Assembly (NCBI RefSeq): GCF_900102035.1
Contig: NZ_LT629689.1
Coordinates: 5,269,001 to 5,333,000, forward strand
DNA: 64,000 nt
Reading direction: 5' to 3'
Source: Pseudomonas extremaustralis
GTDB lineage: Bacteria > Pseudomonadota > Gammaproteobacteria > Pseudomonadales > Pseudomonadaceae
A program made the position numbers and the translations under genes. The notes beneath the pieces are model-generated. The model worked only from the letters and a program-made list of their open reading frames with translations. It was not told the DNA's origin and did not search any database. Numbering within the stretch: the stretch's first letter is position 1; each line of letters begins with the position of its first letter. Below, piece by piece: positions 47,337-56,758 of this stretch.

Positions 47337-47525
47337 TCAGCAACGCTTACAGGTTTTGATGCCCAGCAGTGCATACAGCGGGCAGAAGCGGAAAATGCCC
47401 GTGGCGAGTGGCACGATACCGATCCAGCCCCATAGGCCGATCACGCCCGACAGACTCAGGCCAATCAAGATCAGGCCGACGACGATACGCAGGCTGCGAT
47501 CAATGGTTCCAATGTTTGCGTTCAT
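47337..47525 (-). CDS. DUF2892 (YgaP-like) membrane protein
   Basis: A 62-residue protein starting MNANIGTIDRSLRIVVGL, with two membrane helices and a cysteine-bearing end (FCPLYALLGIKTCKRC). This is the DUF2892 family, also found as the membrane part of YgaP rhodanese. The ATG at 47525 has GGGAGA before it; the longer frame to 47729 is not protein-like. Function is unproven but the family is often tied to sulfur or redox proteins. Confidence 0.88.
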   Translation of the reverse strand: MNANIGTIDRSLRIVVGLILIGLSLSGVIGLWGWIGIVPLATGIFRFCPLYALLGIKTCKRC

Positions 47526-47975
47526 GGCGATCTCCCGATCAGTTGCCAACGGCCTATCAAGCGACTTGCCATCGCGAGCAATTCCCGCGTCCTGCCTGAA
47601 CAGCAGGCTGACAATGCATGCAGTCAGTCTGTCCCTGTTCACCCCCCGAAAAGATGACATAAGGCAAACCCACCGAAGAAATCGCTGAACATGACGCCTG
47701 CCGCGCGTAACCCGAACCCTGACTGCCAACCACTGCCGTCATAACCCATTGGCAGAACAACTGACTGCCAACGCCTCTGCCATGGTCGTGCTCGAATAAC
47801 TAACTGTTTGTTATCCCTCAATAAAAAACACATGCCCGTGCTTGGCATGGCGCGTGCTAACTGCCTGGTAATGGTCCGTTCCGATGAGCGACGGCGGTGT
47901 GATCTGCCACTGGCAGTGCGGTGTGACGCGTGCACTGGTCGGCCGGATAAAGTTCCAACATTGAGTGCTGATGAA
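47526..47975. other. Long divergent control region between DUF2892 and globin genes
   Basis: About 450 bp without a convincing gene. It contains TTGGCAG (47749-47755) inverted to CTGCCAA (47765-47771) across 9 bp, with another CTGCCAA at 47723-47729. In-frame codons upstream of the globin start extend to 47808 but carry no family similarity and no ribosome site. Confidence 0.5.
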
Positions 47976-48416
47976 ATGACTGAACGAGTGAGTACCGAGC
48001 CTAAGAGCAACACCAGTATTTATCTGCAGTTAGGCGGCGAGGCTGCGGTGCATAGGCTGGTCGACCGCTTTTACGAATTGATGGAGGGGCTGTCCGAGGC
48101 GCGGACAGTGCGTCAGATGCACCCGCCGAGTCTCGTCGGCAGTGCCGACAGCCTATTCAAGTTCCTCAGTGGCTGGTTTGGCGGCCCGCCGCTGTTTCAT
48201 CAGGAGCGTGGTCACCCGCGTTTGCGCATGCGGCATGCGCCGTTTGCCGTCAGTGTGGTCGAGCGCGACGAATGGATGCTGTGCATGCATCAGGCAATCA
48301 ATGAGCAGGTGGATGACCCAAGCCTGAATGCGAAGCTGCAACGTATGTTTTCCGAAATGGCCGACCACATGATCAATACCGATGGGTGCCGCGCAAGTGC
48401 GGCGACGACCGCTTGA
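47976..48416 (+). CDS. Group II truncated hemoglobin
   Basis: A 146-residue protein with a 2-on-2 globin domain. Recognisable elements are YLQLGGEAAVHRLVDRFYELM, FLSGWFGGPPLFHQERGHPRLRMRHAPFAV with the heme-ligand His in MRHAPF, and EWMLCMHQAI with the group II Trp. Such globins bind oxygen and detoxify NO or peroxides. The N-terminal 15-20 residues before the domain are uncertain, and I chose ATG 47976 because the upstream frame lacks a ribosome site. Confidence 0.85.
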   Translation: MTERVSTEPKSNTSIYLQLGGEAAVHRLVDRFYELMEGLSEARTVRQMHPPSLVGSADSLFKFLSGWFGGPPLFHQERGHPRLRMRHAPFAVSVVERDEWMLCMHQAINEQVDDPSLNAKLQRMFSEMADHMINTDGCRASAATTA

Positions 48417-48608
48417 ATTCGCCATATTGACCTCGCGGCCAGTAGCACCGTGGGCGGCTTTGGGGGGCAGGGCGCTCCCCATTCGGCTTATCCCCATGTC
48501 GCCGCCGATTCATTACTCCAGCCGTAACGATCCGGCGCCCAGCTTGATTGATGCCCCCCCGATTCACTCCTAAGGTACAGCCCACGACAGCAAACCCGTG
48601 GAGCGACC

Positions 48609-50279
48609 ATGACAACAATAATTACCCCCGACTCGCGCTGGACGCGGCGGCGCGACGAGAAGCAGCGGCGGCTCGGGCTGGTCAAGCAGTATGCCGACGG
48701 CGCCGTGTTGCCCAGCGATAGAATCGTCGAGGCCCTTGAAGCCCTGATCCTCCCCGGCGACCGCGTGGTGCTGGAGGGCAACAACCAGAAGCAGGCGGAT
48801 TTCCTCTCGCGTTCCCTGGCCAAAGCCGACCCAGCCAAGCTCCACGATTTGCACATGATCATGCCCAGCGTCGGGCGTTCCGAGCACCTGGACCTGTTTG
48901 AAAAGGGCATCGCCCGCAAGCTGGATTTCTCCTTCGCCGGCACCCAATCCCTGCGCATCAGCCAGTTGCTCGAAGACGGCCTGCTGGAAATCGGCGCGAT
49001 CCACACCTACATCGAACTCTACGCACGGCTGGTGGTGGACCTGATCCCCAACGTCGTCCTCTCCGCCGGTTTCATGGCCGACCGCGCCGGCAATATCTAC
49101 ACCGGCGCCAGCACCGAAGACACCCCGGCGCTGATCGAGCCCGCCGCCTTCAGCGATGGCATCGTCATCGTGCAGGTCAACCAGTTGGTGGACGACGTCA
49201 GCGACTTGCCCCGCGTCGACATCCCCGCCAGTTGGGTGGATTTTGTGGTGGTGGCCGACAAGCCGTTCTACATCGAGCCGCTGTTCACCCGCGACCCGCG
49301 CCATATCAAGCCGGTGCATGTGCTGATGGCGATGATGGCGATCCGTGGCATCTACGAAAAACACAACGTGCAGTCGCTCAACCACGGCATCGGCTTCAAC
49401 ACCGCCGCCATCGAATTGATCCTGCCCACCTACGGTGAATCCCTGGGCCTGAAGGGCAAGATTTGCCGCAACTGGACCCTCAACCCCCACCCCACGCTGA
49501 TCCCCGCCATCGAAAGCGGCTGGGTGCAAAGCGTGCATTGCTTCGGCACCGAACTGGGCATGGAAAACTACATCGCCGCCCGCCCGGATGTGTTCTTCAC
49601 CGGCCGCGATGGCTCGCTGCGTTCCAACCGGATGTTCTGCCAACTGGCTGGCCAGTACGCGGTGGACCTGTTCATCGGCGCCACCCTGCAAGTCGACGGC
49701 GACGGCCATTCCAGCACCGTGACCCGTGGCCGCCTCGCCGGTTTCGGTGGCGCGCCGAACATGGGTCACGACCCGCGCGGCCGCCGTCACGGCACCCCGG
49801 CGTGGCTGGATATGCGCCACGACGATGCGCCGGAAGCGCTGCTCGAACGCGGCAAAAAACTCGTGGTGCAAATGGTCGAGACCTTCCAGGAGGGCGGCAA
49901 ACCGACGTTCGTCGACACCCTTGACGCGGTGGAGGTGGCGCGCAAAAGCGGCATGCCCCTGGCGCCGATCATGATCTACGGCGACGACGTGACCCACCTG
50001 CTCACCGAAGAAGGCATCGCCTATCTGTACAAGGCGCGTTCCCTGCAAGAGCGCCAGGCGATGATCGCCGCCGTCGCCGGGGTGACTGCCATCGGCATGC
50101 GCCACAACCCCAAGGACACCGCGCGCATGCGCCGCGAAGGCTTGATTGCCTTGCCCGAAGACCTCGGCATCCGCCGCACCGACGCCACCCGCGAGCTGCT
50201 GGCCGCCAAGAGCGTGGCCGACCTGGTGGACTGGTCCGGTGGCCTGTACAACCCGCCCGCCAAATTCAGGAGCTGGTAA
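48609..50279 (+). CDS. mdcA: Malonate decarboxylase alpha subunit
   Basis: The acyl-carrier-protein transferase subunit of the biotin-independent malonate decarboxylase; it exchanges acetyl for malonyl on MdcC. The 556-residue protein begins MTTIITPDSRWTRRRDEKQRRL and shows VLEGNNQKQADFLSRSL and RGRLAGFGGAPNMGHDPRGRRHGTP in separate segments, typical of the family. It is first in mdcABCDEGH-LM, with no gap to mdcB. Confidence 0.95.
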   Translation: MTTIITPDSRWTRRRDEKQRRLGLVKQYADGAVLPSDRIVEALEALILPGDRVVLEGNNQKQADFLSRSLAKADPAKLHDLHMIMPSVGRSEHLDLFEKGIARKLDFSFAGTQSLRISQLLEDGLLEIGAIHTYIELYARLVVDLIPNVVLSAGFMADRAGNIYTGASTEDTPALIEPAAFSDGIVIVQVNQLVDDVSDLPRVDIPASWVDFVVVADKPFYIEPLFTRDPRHIKPVHVLMAMMAIRGIYEKHNVQSLNHGIGFNTAAIELILPTYGESLGLKGKICRNWTLNPHPTLIPAIESGWVQSVHCFGTELGMENYIAARPDVFFTGRDGSLRSNRMFCQLAGQYAVDLFIGATLQVDGDGHSSTVTRGRLAGFGGAPNMGHDPRGRRHGTPAWLDMRHDDAPEALLERGKKLVVQMVETFQEGGKPTFVDTLDAVEVARKSGMPLAPIMIYGDDVTHLLTEEGIAYLYKARSLQERQAMIAAVAGVTAIGMRHNPKDTARMRREGLIALPEDLGIRRTDATRELLAAKSVADLVDWSGGLYNPPAKFRSW

Positions 50280-51113
50280 ATGCGCGCACTCAAACTGCAT
50301 GAACTCAGCCTCGCCGATCGCCTGGCGGATATGGCCGTGGAGGCGCTGATCGATGAAGCGGACCTGTCGCCCAAACCAGCGTTGGTGGACCGGCGCGGCA
50401 ATGGCGCCCACAGTGATTTGCACCTCGGGCTGATGCACGCGTCGGCGTTGTCGCTGTGGCCGATGTTCAAGGAAATGGCTGAAGCTGCGATTGAATTCGG
50501 TGAGGTCGGCTTGCCCCTGCGCGAAGCCCTCGGGCGCATCGGCCGTGAAGGTGAGCAAGCGATGCTGATCACCACCCACGGCGTAAATACCCATCGCGGG
50601 GCGATCTGGGCCCTTGGCTTGCTGACCGCTGCCGCTGCGCTGGCGCCACGCGACATCCCGCTGAATGCGGCCAGACTGGCCCTGCTCAACGACCGCTACG
50701 TGCCGCAACCGATGAGCCATGGCGCCCAAGTTGCGCAACGCTACGGCGCACGCGGTGCCCGCGAAGAGGCCCAGTTGGGATTCCCTTCGGTGCTGCAACG
50801 CGGCCTGCCGCAACTGCACAAAAGTCGTCGGCAAAACGTGGGCGAACAGAACGCGCGCCTCGACGCATTGCTGGCGATCATGACCGACCTGGCCGATACC
50901 TGCGTGCTCTACCGCGCCGGGCTTGAGGGCCAACACGCGATGCAACGCGGCGCCCAGGCCGTGCTCGATGCCGGCGGCAGCGCCACCCTCGCCGGTCGCC
51001 GCCACCTGCACGAACTCGACCAGCAACTGCTGGCCCTGAATGCCTCCCCCGGCGGCGCCGCCGACCTGTTGGCCGCCTGCCTGTTTATCGACCGCCTCGA
51101 CGGAGCGTTGTGA
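50280..51113 (+). CDS. mdcB: Triphosphoribosyl-dephospho-CoA synthase
   Basis: MdcB makes 2'-(5''-triphosphoribosyl)-3'-dephospho-CoA, the precursor of the MdcC prosthetic group, from dephospho-CoA and ATP. The 277-residue protein is a CitG/MdcB-family member with [34 protein letters not shown] (metal-binding His) and [16 protein letters not shown]. Its ATG follows the mdcA stop directly and its stop overlaps mdcC. Confidence 0.93.
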   Translation: MRALKLHELSLADRLADMAVEALIDEADLSPKPALVDRRGNGAHSDLHLGLMHASALSLWPMFKEMAEAAIEFGEVGLPLREALGRIGREGEQAMLITTHGVNTHRGAIWALGLLTAAAALAPRDIPLNAARLALLNDRYVPQPMSHGAQVAQRYGARGAREEAQLGFPSVLQRGLPQLHKSRRQNVGEQNARLDALLAIMTDLADTCVLYRAGLEGQHAMQRGAQAVLDAGGSATLAGRRHLHELDQQLLALNASPGGAADLLAACLFIDRLDGAL

Positions 51114-51412
51114 TGGAAACCTTATCCTTTGAATTCCCCGCCGGGCAGCCGCCCAAAGGTCGTGCGCTGGTGGGATGTGTCGGCTCCGGCGACCTGGAAG
51201 TGCTGCTGGAACCGGGCACGGCCGGCACGCTGACGATCCAGGTGCAGACCTCGGTGAATGGCGCCGAGCAACGCTGGCAGCACCTGTTCGAGCGGATCTT
51301 CCAGGAACACACGCCACCGGCGTTGAACATTGATATCCATGACTTCGGCGCCACCCCCGGCGTGGTGCGTTTGCGCCTGGAGCAAGGTTTCGAGGAACTC
51401 GGCCATGACTGA
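51113..51412 (+). CDS. mdcC: Malonate decarboxylase acyl carrier protein
   Basis: The 99-residue delta subunit that carries malonyl and acetyl thioesters. Ser25 in GCVGSGDLEV lies at the position known in Klebsiella MdcC to hold the phosphoribosyl-dephospho-CoA arm. The start overlaps the mdcB stop (TGATG) and the end overlaps mdcD by 8 bp, supporting balanced subunit production. Confidence 0.95.
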   Translation: METLSFEFPAGQPPKGRALVGCVGSGDLEVLLEPGTAGTLTIQVQTSVNGAEQRWQHLFERIFQEHTPPALNIDIHDFGATPGVVRLRLEQGFEELGHD

Positions 51413-52247
51413 CTTGCTTGCCAAACACAGCTTCGTCGAACTGGGCGCTCGGCAACGGGCCAAGGCCCTGTTGGACGCCGGTTCCTTTCGCGAATTGCTC
51501 GACCCGTTCCAGCGCGTCGTGTCGCCGTGGCTCAGCCGCCAGGGCGTGGTGCCCCAGGCCGACGACGGCGTGGTGATCGCCAAGGGCAGCCTCGGCGGTT
51601 TGCCGCTGGTAATCGCCGCGATCGAAGGCAATTTCCAGGGCGGCAGCTTGGGTGAAGTGGGCGGTGCGAAGATCGCCGGCGCCCTGGAGCTGGCGGCCGA
51701 AGACAACCGCAAGGGCATCCCGACCCGCGCCGTGCTGCTGCTGGAAACCGGCGGCGTGCGCTTGCAGGAAGCCAACCTGGGCCTGGCCGCGATTGCCGAT
51801 ATCCACGCGGCGATTGTCGACCTGCGCCAGTATCAGCCGGTGATCGGCGTGGTGGCGGGCAGCGTTGGCTGCTTTGGCGGCATGTCCATCGCCGCTGGGC
51901 TGTGCAGCTATCTGGTGGTGACCCGCGAAGCGCGCCTCGGCCTGAACGGACCGCAAGTGATCGAGCAGGAAGCCGGCCTGGACGAATACGATTCCCGCGA
52001 CCGCCCATTCATCTGGAGCCTGACCGGCGGCGAACAGCGCTTCAACAGTGGCCTGGCCGACCGTTACGTGGCGGACGATGTGGCGCAACTGCAACAGACG
52101 GTCAGCGCGCTGCTGCAACAAGGCTTGCCTGCACAGCAACGCAGCCGCCAGGCCGTGCATTACCTGGCGCGCCTGGCCGAACTGGACGCCGTGCCGCAAA
52201 TCGACCCGGCGACGGTTCGTGATCTGTATCAGGGAGAACGCTCATGA
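51405..52247 (+). CDS. mdcD: Malonate decarboxylase beta subunit
   Basis: With MdcE it forms the decarboxylase that turns malonyl-MdcC into acetyl-MdcC and CO2. The 280-residue crotonase-fold protein is related to acetyl-CoA carboxylase beta; GGSLGEVGGAKIAGALELA and GVVAGSVGCFGGMSIAAGL build the oxyanion pocket. The start at 51405 overlaps mdcC, and the stop overlaps mdcE by 4 bp. Confidence 0.95.
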   Translation: MTDLLAKHSFVELGARQRAKALLDAGSFRELLDPFQRVVSPWLSRQGVVPQADDGVVIAKGSLGGLPLVIAAIEGNFQGGSLGEVGGAKIAGALELAAEDNRKGIPTRAVLLLETGGVRLQEANLGLAAIADIHAAIVDLRQYQPVIGVVAGSVGCFGGMSIAAGLCSYLVVTREARLGLNGPQVIEQEAGLDEYDSRDRPFIWSLTGGEQRFNSGLADRYVADDVAQLQQTVSALLQQGLPAQQRSRQAVHYLARLAELDAVPQIDPATVRDLYQGERS

Positions 52248-53014
52248 GAGGTGTGCAGTGGTTCAACGCATTGAGTGCCGGCGCCACGCAGGTGACCGGG
52301 TTGCCGGACTCGCTGAAAGTCGCCGATGGCGTATTGGGTGAGCAAGCGGTGCGTTTTATCGCCGTGGTCCCCGACGCGCACAACCGCTTTCCCCGCGCAC
52401 GCAACGGCGAAGTCGGCCTGCTGGAAGGTTGGGGCTTGGCCAAGGCGGTCGATGAGGCCATCGCCCGTGGTGACCAGCGCCCGATCATCGCCATCGTCGA
52501 TGTGCCGAGCCAGGCCTACGGCCGTCGCGAAGAAGCCCTGGGTATCCACCAGGCCCTGGCCGGCGCCGTCGACAGCTACGCACGCGCTCGATTGGCCGGG
52601 CACCCGGTGATTGCGCTGTTGGTGGGCAAGGCCATGTCCGGCGCGTTTCTCGCCCATGGCTACCAGGCCAACCGCCTGATCGCCCTGCGCGACCCCGGCG
52701 TGATGGTGCACGCCATGGGCAAGGTTTCGGCGGCGCGGGTGACCCTGCGCAGTGTCGAAGAACTGGAAGCCCTGGCCGCCAGCGTGCCGCCCATGGCCTA
52801 TGACATCGACAGCTTTGCCAGCCTCGGTCTGCTCTGGGAGAACTTGTCGGTCAGCCAGATCGAACAACCGACGCAAGACGATGTGGCGCGGGTCGGCGAT
52901 TGCCTCATCAATGCGATCAAGGACATTCATGGCGCGGACTTGAACGGCCGCCTGGGCGCGACCAATCGCGCCGCCTCCAGCCACGTCCGCCAACTGCTGC
53001 GGGAGCAATGGTGA
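52244..53014 (+). CDS. mdcE: Malonate decarboxylase gamma subunit
   Basis: The second decarboxylase subunit, related to acetyl-CoA carboxylase alpha. The 256-residue protein has IAIVDVPSQAYGRREEALG, VIALLVGKAMSGAFLAHGYQ in its middle and VMVHAMGKVSAARVT. It overlaps mdcD at its start and mdcG at its end. Confidence 0.95.
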   Translation: MRGVQWFNALSAGATQVTGLPDSLKVADGVLGEQAVRFIAVVPDAHNRFPRARNGEVGLLEGWGLAKAVDEAIARGDQRPIIAIVDVPSQAYGRREEALGIHQALAGAVDSYARARLAGHPVIALLVGKAMSGAFLAHGYQANRLIALRDPGVMVHAMGKVSAARVTLRSVEELEALAASVPPMAYDIDSFASLGLLWENLSVSQIEQPTQDDVARVGDCLINAIKDIHGADLNGRLGATNRAASSHVRQLLREQW

Positions 53015-53604
53015 ACGCCCACGATCTGCTCTGGGGCATGACCCCGGCGCACCTGCCCGCCGACGCCCCGGACTGGGTGGTGGACGCGATCCGCGCCGGC
53101 CACCCGGTGGTGGTGCGTCGCGCCATTGCCGAGCCGGATACGGTGGCGGTGGGGGTGCGCGGGCCTGCGCGGGAGCAGCGTTATGCTGCGCAGATGCCGT
53201 TGGACGCGGTGCATCGGCGCGTGACGCCGCAAGCACTGCGCACGCTGACATCGCCCCGGGACGTGCCGGCGTTGCGCGCCCTCGATCAACTGCGGCCAGT
53301 GTTGGCGGCGCACGATTGGGGCGTCAGTGGCAGTGCCGGGTTTGAATTGGCCACGGGCATCGAAGCGCTGCATGCCTTGAGTGATCTGGATCTGATTCTT
53401 CACACCCCCGAGCCGCTTGAGCGCTGTGCGGCGCGGGATCTGCTGGCGGCGTTGGACAGCACGGCCTGCGCCGTGGACCTGCAACTGCAAACCCCATTCG
53501 GTGCCGTGGCCTTGCGCGAATGGGCCGGATCGTCACGCCGCGTCTTGCTCAAGACCGCCAGCGGCGCACACCTGGTCATCGATCCCTGGCAGGCCATGCC
53601 ATGA
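53008..53604 (+). CDS. mdcG: Phosphoribosyl-dephospho-CoA transferase
   Basis: MdcG attaches the prosthetic group to Ser of MdcC. The 198-residue protein is a nucleotidyltransferase-like enzyme with WGVSGSAGFELATG and SDLDLIL, which provide the two catalytic Asp. The ATG at 53008 overlaps the mdcE stop; GTG 53011 is an alternative. It overlaps mdcH by 4 bp. Confidence 0.92.
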   Translation: MVNAHDLLWGMTPAHLPADAPDWVVDAIRAGHPVVVRRAIAEPDTVAVGVRGPAREQRYAAQMPLDAVHRRVTPQALRTLTSPRDVPALRALDQLRPVLAAHDWGVSGSAGFELATGIEALHALSDLDLILHTPEPLERCAARDLLAALDSTACAVDLQLQTPFGAVALREWAGSSRRVLLKTASGAHLVIDPWQAMP

Positions 53605-54500
53605 GCAGCCTGCTGGTGTTTCCGGGGCAGGGCGCCCAACGCACGGGCATGCTCCAGGCGCTGCCGGGCGACGTGCTGGCAGAAGCCAGCGATGCCCTGG
53701 GTGAAGACGTGCGCCGGCTCGATTCGGCGCAAGCCCTGGCGTCGACCCGTGCCGTGCAACTGTGCCTGTTGATCACCGGCGTGGCCCATGCCCGCCAGCT
53801 GCAACGCACGCCGGATTTCGTCGCCGGTCTGTCCATCGGCGCGTACCCGGCGGCGGTAATGGCCGGGGCCCTGGACTTTGCCGACGCAGTCAGACTGGTC
53901 AGCCTGCGCGGCGAACTGATGCAGCAGGCTTATCCACAGGGCTACGGCATGACCGCGCTGATCGGGCCGCAGTTATCCAGCGTCGAAGCGCTGCTGGCCG
54001 AGATCCATAGCCCGCAAACCCCGGTGTACCTGGCCAATATCAACGCCGATAACCAAACCGTGATCGCCGGCAGCGATGCAGCGATGCAACGTGTCGCCGC
54101 ACGCATCAAAGGCAACGGCGTGGCCAAGCGCCTGGCCGTCAGCGTGCCGTCCCATTGCGCGCTGCTGGATGAACCTGCCCAGGTATTGGCGCGCGCCTTC
54201 GTGCCGCTGCGGGCGCCGCGCATCACCTACCTGAGCAGCACCCGCGCGCGGCCGATCCACAACCCCGACCAGTTGCGCGACGACCTGGCCTTCAACATGT
54301 GCCGCATCGTCGACTGGCGCGGCACCGTGCAAAGTGCCTACGAACGCGGCGTGCGCCTGCAGATCGAGTTGCCGCCGGGCAGCGTGCTGACTGGCCTGTC
54401 TCGCCGGGTCTTCGAACACGGCACAGTGATCGCCTGCGAAGGCGCACGCCTGGATACCTTGCAGGCCCTGCTGGAAGAGGAGGAGCGCCGCCACCGATAA
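53601..54500 (+). CDS. mdcH: Malonate decarboxylase epsilon subunit (malonyl-CoA:ACP transacylase)
   Basis: MdcH loads malonyl from malonyl-CoA onto MdcC, starting the catalytic cycle. The 299-residue FabD-like protein has LLVFPGQGAQRTGM, the nucleophile GLSIG with Ser78, and SVPSHCALL with the catalytic His. It ends 67 bp before mdcL. Confidence 0.94.
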   Translation: MSSLLVFPGQGAQRTGMLQALPGDVLAEASDALGEDVRRLDSAQALASTRAVQLCLLITGVAHARQLQRTPDFVAGLSIGAYPAAVMAGALDFADAVRLVSLRGELMQQAYPQGYGMTALIGPQLSSVEALLAEIHSPQTPVYLANINADNQTVIAGSDAAMQRVAARIKGNGVAKRLAVSVPSHCALLDEPAQVLARAFVPLRAPRITYLSSTRARPIHNPDQLRDDLAFNMCRIVDWRGTVQSAYERGVRLQIELPPGSVLTGLSRRVFEHGTVIACEGARLDTLQALLEEEERRHR

Positions 54501-54567
54501 AGCACCACCCAAGGCTTTCGAAGCACAACAACAACAATTTCGATCGAGCACTTTGAGGACAACAACA

Positions 54568-54960
54568 ATGATTATTTACGGTGTGGCGTTTCTGGCGCTT
54601 TGCACATTGACCGGCTTGTTTATCGGTGAACTGCTGGGCAAATGGATGGGTATCCCGGCCAACGTCGGCGGGGTCGGTATCGCGATGTTGCTGCTGATCG
54701 GCCTGGGCAGTTACCTGGGCAAGCGTGGTTTGTTTACCGGCAAGTCGGAGCAGGGCGTGAGCTTTTGGGCGGCGATCTATATCCCGATCGTGGTGGCCAT
54801 GGCCGCCCAGCAGAATGTCTACGGCGCCATCAGCGGCGGGCCGATGGCGATTCTGGCTGGAACCTTTGCCGTGGTGCTGGCCTTTGCCCTGGTGCCGGTG
54901 CTGGTGCGCATCGGTAACCGTGAGCCGAGCGCGGTCGTTCCCACTAAAGAAGCCGGGTGA
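54568..54960 (+). CDS. mdcL: Malonate transporter subunit MdcL/MadL
   Basis: A 130-residue membrane protein with about four helices. The start MIIYGVAFLALCTLTGLFIG and the segment YIPIVVAMAAQQNVYGA are typical of MadL, the small subunit of the Na+- or H+-coupled malonate carrier. It is followed after 5 bp by mdcM. Confidence 0.92.
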   Translation: MIIYGVAFLALCTLTGLFIGELLGKWMGIPANVGGVGIAMLLLIGLGSYLGKRGLFTGKSEQGVSFWAAIYIPIVVAMAAQQNVYGAISGGPMAILAGTFAVVLAFALVPVLVRIGNREPSAVVPTKEAG

Positions 54961-54965
54961 TTGCC

Positions 54966-55730
54966 ATGTACGAATCGATGATGAAAGTGATTACCGGCTA
55001 CGGCCTGATCAGTGGGTTCGCGGTGATCGGCCTGACCATGTGGGTGTCCTACTGGATCTCCGATACCTTCACCAAGGGCCGCCTGCACGGCTCGGCCATC
55101 GCTATTCTGCTTGGCTTGCTGCTTTCGTATGTGGGCGGCGCCTTCACCGGTGGCACCAAGGGCGTGGTGGATATTCCGTTGTTGTCGGGCATCGGCTTGC
55201 TGGGTGGGGCGATGCTGCGAGACTTCGCCATTGTGGCCACCGCCTTTGGCGTGAGTGTGGATGAGCTCAAACGCGCCGGGTACGTGGGGGTGCTGGCGTT
55301 GTTCGTCGGTGTGGGTTCCTCGTTTATCGCCGGGGTGAGCGTGGCCCTGGCATTCGGGTACACCGACGCGGTGAGCCTCACCACCATCGGCGCCGGCGCC
55401 GTGACCTACATCGTCGGCCCGGTGACCGGTGCGGCGATTGGCGCCAGTTCCGAGGTCATGGCGCTGTCGATCGCAGCGGGGCTGATCAAGGCGATTCTGG
55501 TGATGGTCATGACCCCGTTCGTAGCGCCTCTGATCGGCCTCAATAGCCCCCGCAGCGCGGTGATTTTCGGCGGACTGATGGGCACCTCCAGCGGAGTGGC
55601 CGGCGGTTTGGCGGCAACCGATCCGAAACTGGTGCCGTATGGCTGCCTGACGGCGGCGTTTTATACGGCGCTGGGGTGCCTGTTGGGGCCTTCGTTGCTC
55701 TACGTGATGGTGCGCGGGCTGGTGGGCTGA
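54966..55730 (+). CDS. mdcM: Malonate transporter subunit MdcM/MadM
   Basis: A 254-residue polytopic membrane protein, the larger carrier subunit. Family marks include GLISGFAVIGLTMWVSYWIS, LLSYVGGAFTGGTKGVVDIP and the C-terminal GLMGTSSGVAGGLAATDPKL. I use the ATG at 54966; a GTG at 54957 is possible. It completes the rightward mdc transcript and faces mdcR. Confidence 0.93.
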   Translation: MYESMMKVITGYGLISGFAVIGLTMWVSYWISDTFTKGRLHGSAIAILLGLLLSYVGGAFTGGTKGVVDIPLLSGIGLLGGAMLRDFAIVATAFGVSVDELKRAGYVGVLALFVGVGSSFIAGVSVALAFGYTDAVSLTTIGAGAVTYIVGPVTGAAIGASSEVMALSIAAGLIKAILVMVMTPFVAPLIGLNSPRSAVIFGGLMGTSSGVAGGLAATDPKLVPYGCLTAAFYTALGCLLGPSLLYVMVRGLVG

Positions 55731-55760
55731 CTCCGGCATTTGGGCTGATAGGTCTGGCGC

Positions 55761-55828
55761 CATCGGGGGCAATCCCCCCTCCCACAGTTGGAATGCATTC
55801 CACGTGTGGGAGGGGGCTTGCTCCCGAT
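55761..55828. repeat. REPIN between mdcM and mdcR
   Basis: Inverted copies at 55761-55787 and 55804-55828 with a 16-bp spacer, between convergent genes. The left copy lost part of its loop (GGGGGCAATCCCCCC). Confidence 0.83.
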
Positions 55829-55837
55829 AGCGGTGTC

Positions 55838-56758
55838 TCAGACCTGCGCCTGGCGGTTGGCATACATCCGACATTCGGCCAGCAACGCCAGCAAATTCGG
55901 GTCGCGCTCCTTGGCCTTCAGGAACACCACGCCGATATGCTGCTGCAACCGGTACCTGGGTTGCAGCGGTATCAGCTTCACGCGGTTCTCATACACCGCC
56001 GCAATCCGCCCCGGCAGCAGCGCATAGCCCACCCCCGAGCTGACCATGCTCAGCAGGGTGAAAATGTCATTGACCTGCATCGCCACCTTTGGCTCGAACC
56101 CCGCCTGCTTGAACACACGGTTGCCGTCCTGGTGGGTGGCGAAGCCTTGGGTGAGGGTGATGAAGGTGGCATCGCGCACGTCGGCCAGGTCGATCTGCTG
56201 CTCGCGGTCGAAGGGCGAGTCGGCGGGGGTGGCGAGGAAGATGTCGTCGGAAAACAGCGCGATCTGTGCGCAATCGGGATCGTTGGCGCGTTCGTCGAGG
56301 GAGATGAGGATCGCGTCGACTTCCATGTTCTTGAGCTTGTAGAGCAGGTCGAAATTGGAACCGAGGATCAGGTCGATGTTGAGTTCGCTGCGGCGCAGTT
56401 TCAGGCCCATGATCAACTGCGGCACGGTTTTCACCGTCAGCGAATACAGCGAGCCGAGCTTGAAACGCTCGGCGGAGAAGCCGGCGGCTTCGCGGGTCAG
56501 GCGGATGCTGTCGACCGCGTCCTGCACCAGCTTTTGTGCGCGTTCTTCGAGGGCGTAGGCGCTTTCCAGCGGGGTGAGGTTGCGCCCTTCATGCTTGAAC
56601 AGCGGGCAGCGCAGGGCGTTTTCCAGGGAGTGGATGGCGCGGTGCACGCTGACATTGCTGGTGTGCAGCTCGGCGGCGGCGCGGGCCAGGTTGCCGGTGC
56701 GCATGAACGCCAGGAAGATTTCCAGCTTTTTGAGGGTGAATTCTTCGTCGATCAGCAT
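55838..56758 (-). CDS. mdcR: LysR-family activator of malonate use
   Basis: A 306-residue LysR protein. The helix-turn-helix is in residues 8-65 (FLAFMRTGNLARAAAELHTS, then VSVHRAIHSLENALRCPLF), followed by the ligand-binding domain. Its position at the end of the mdc cluster and its length match MdcR, which activates mdc genes with malonate. The ATG at 56758 matches the family; the 56-codon extension upstream is not conserved in type. It would act on the promoter before mdcA, 8 kb away. Confidence 0.88.
   Translation of the reverse strand: MLIDEEFTLKKLEIFLAFMRTGNLARAAAELHTSNVSVHRAIHSLENALRCPLFKHEGRNLTPLESAYALEERAQKLVQDAVDSIRLTREAAGFSAERFKLGSLYSLTVKTVPQLIMGLKLRRSELNIDLILGSNFDLLYKLKNMEVDAILISLDERANDPDCAQIALFSDDIFLATPADSPFDREQQIDLADVRDATFITLTQGFATHQDGNRVFKQAGFEPKVAMQVNDIFTLLSMVSSGVGYALLPGRIAAVYENRVKLIPLQPRYRLQQHIGVVFLKAKERDPNLLALLAECRMYANRQAQV

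Noticed and set aside
48505..48570. Direct repeat CCGATTCA at 48505 and 48559 upstream of mdcA, as a possible MdcR site
   Set aside because: Only eight bases match, without the inverted T-N11-A pattern of LysR sites; likely chance.
48570..52199. 1209-codon minus-strand frame across the mdc genes
   Set aside because: It runs opposite to mdcA-mdcD, which are unmistakable family members, and has no recognisable domain.
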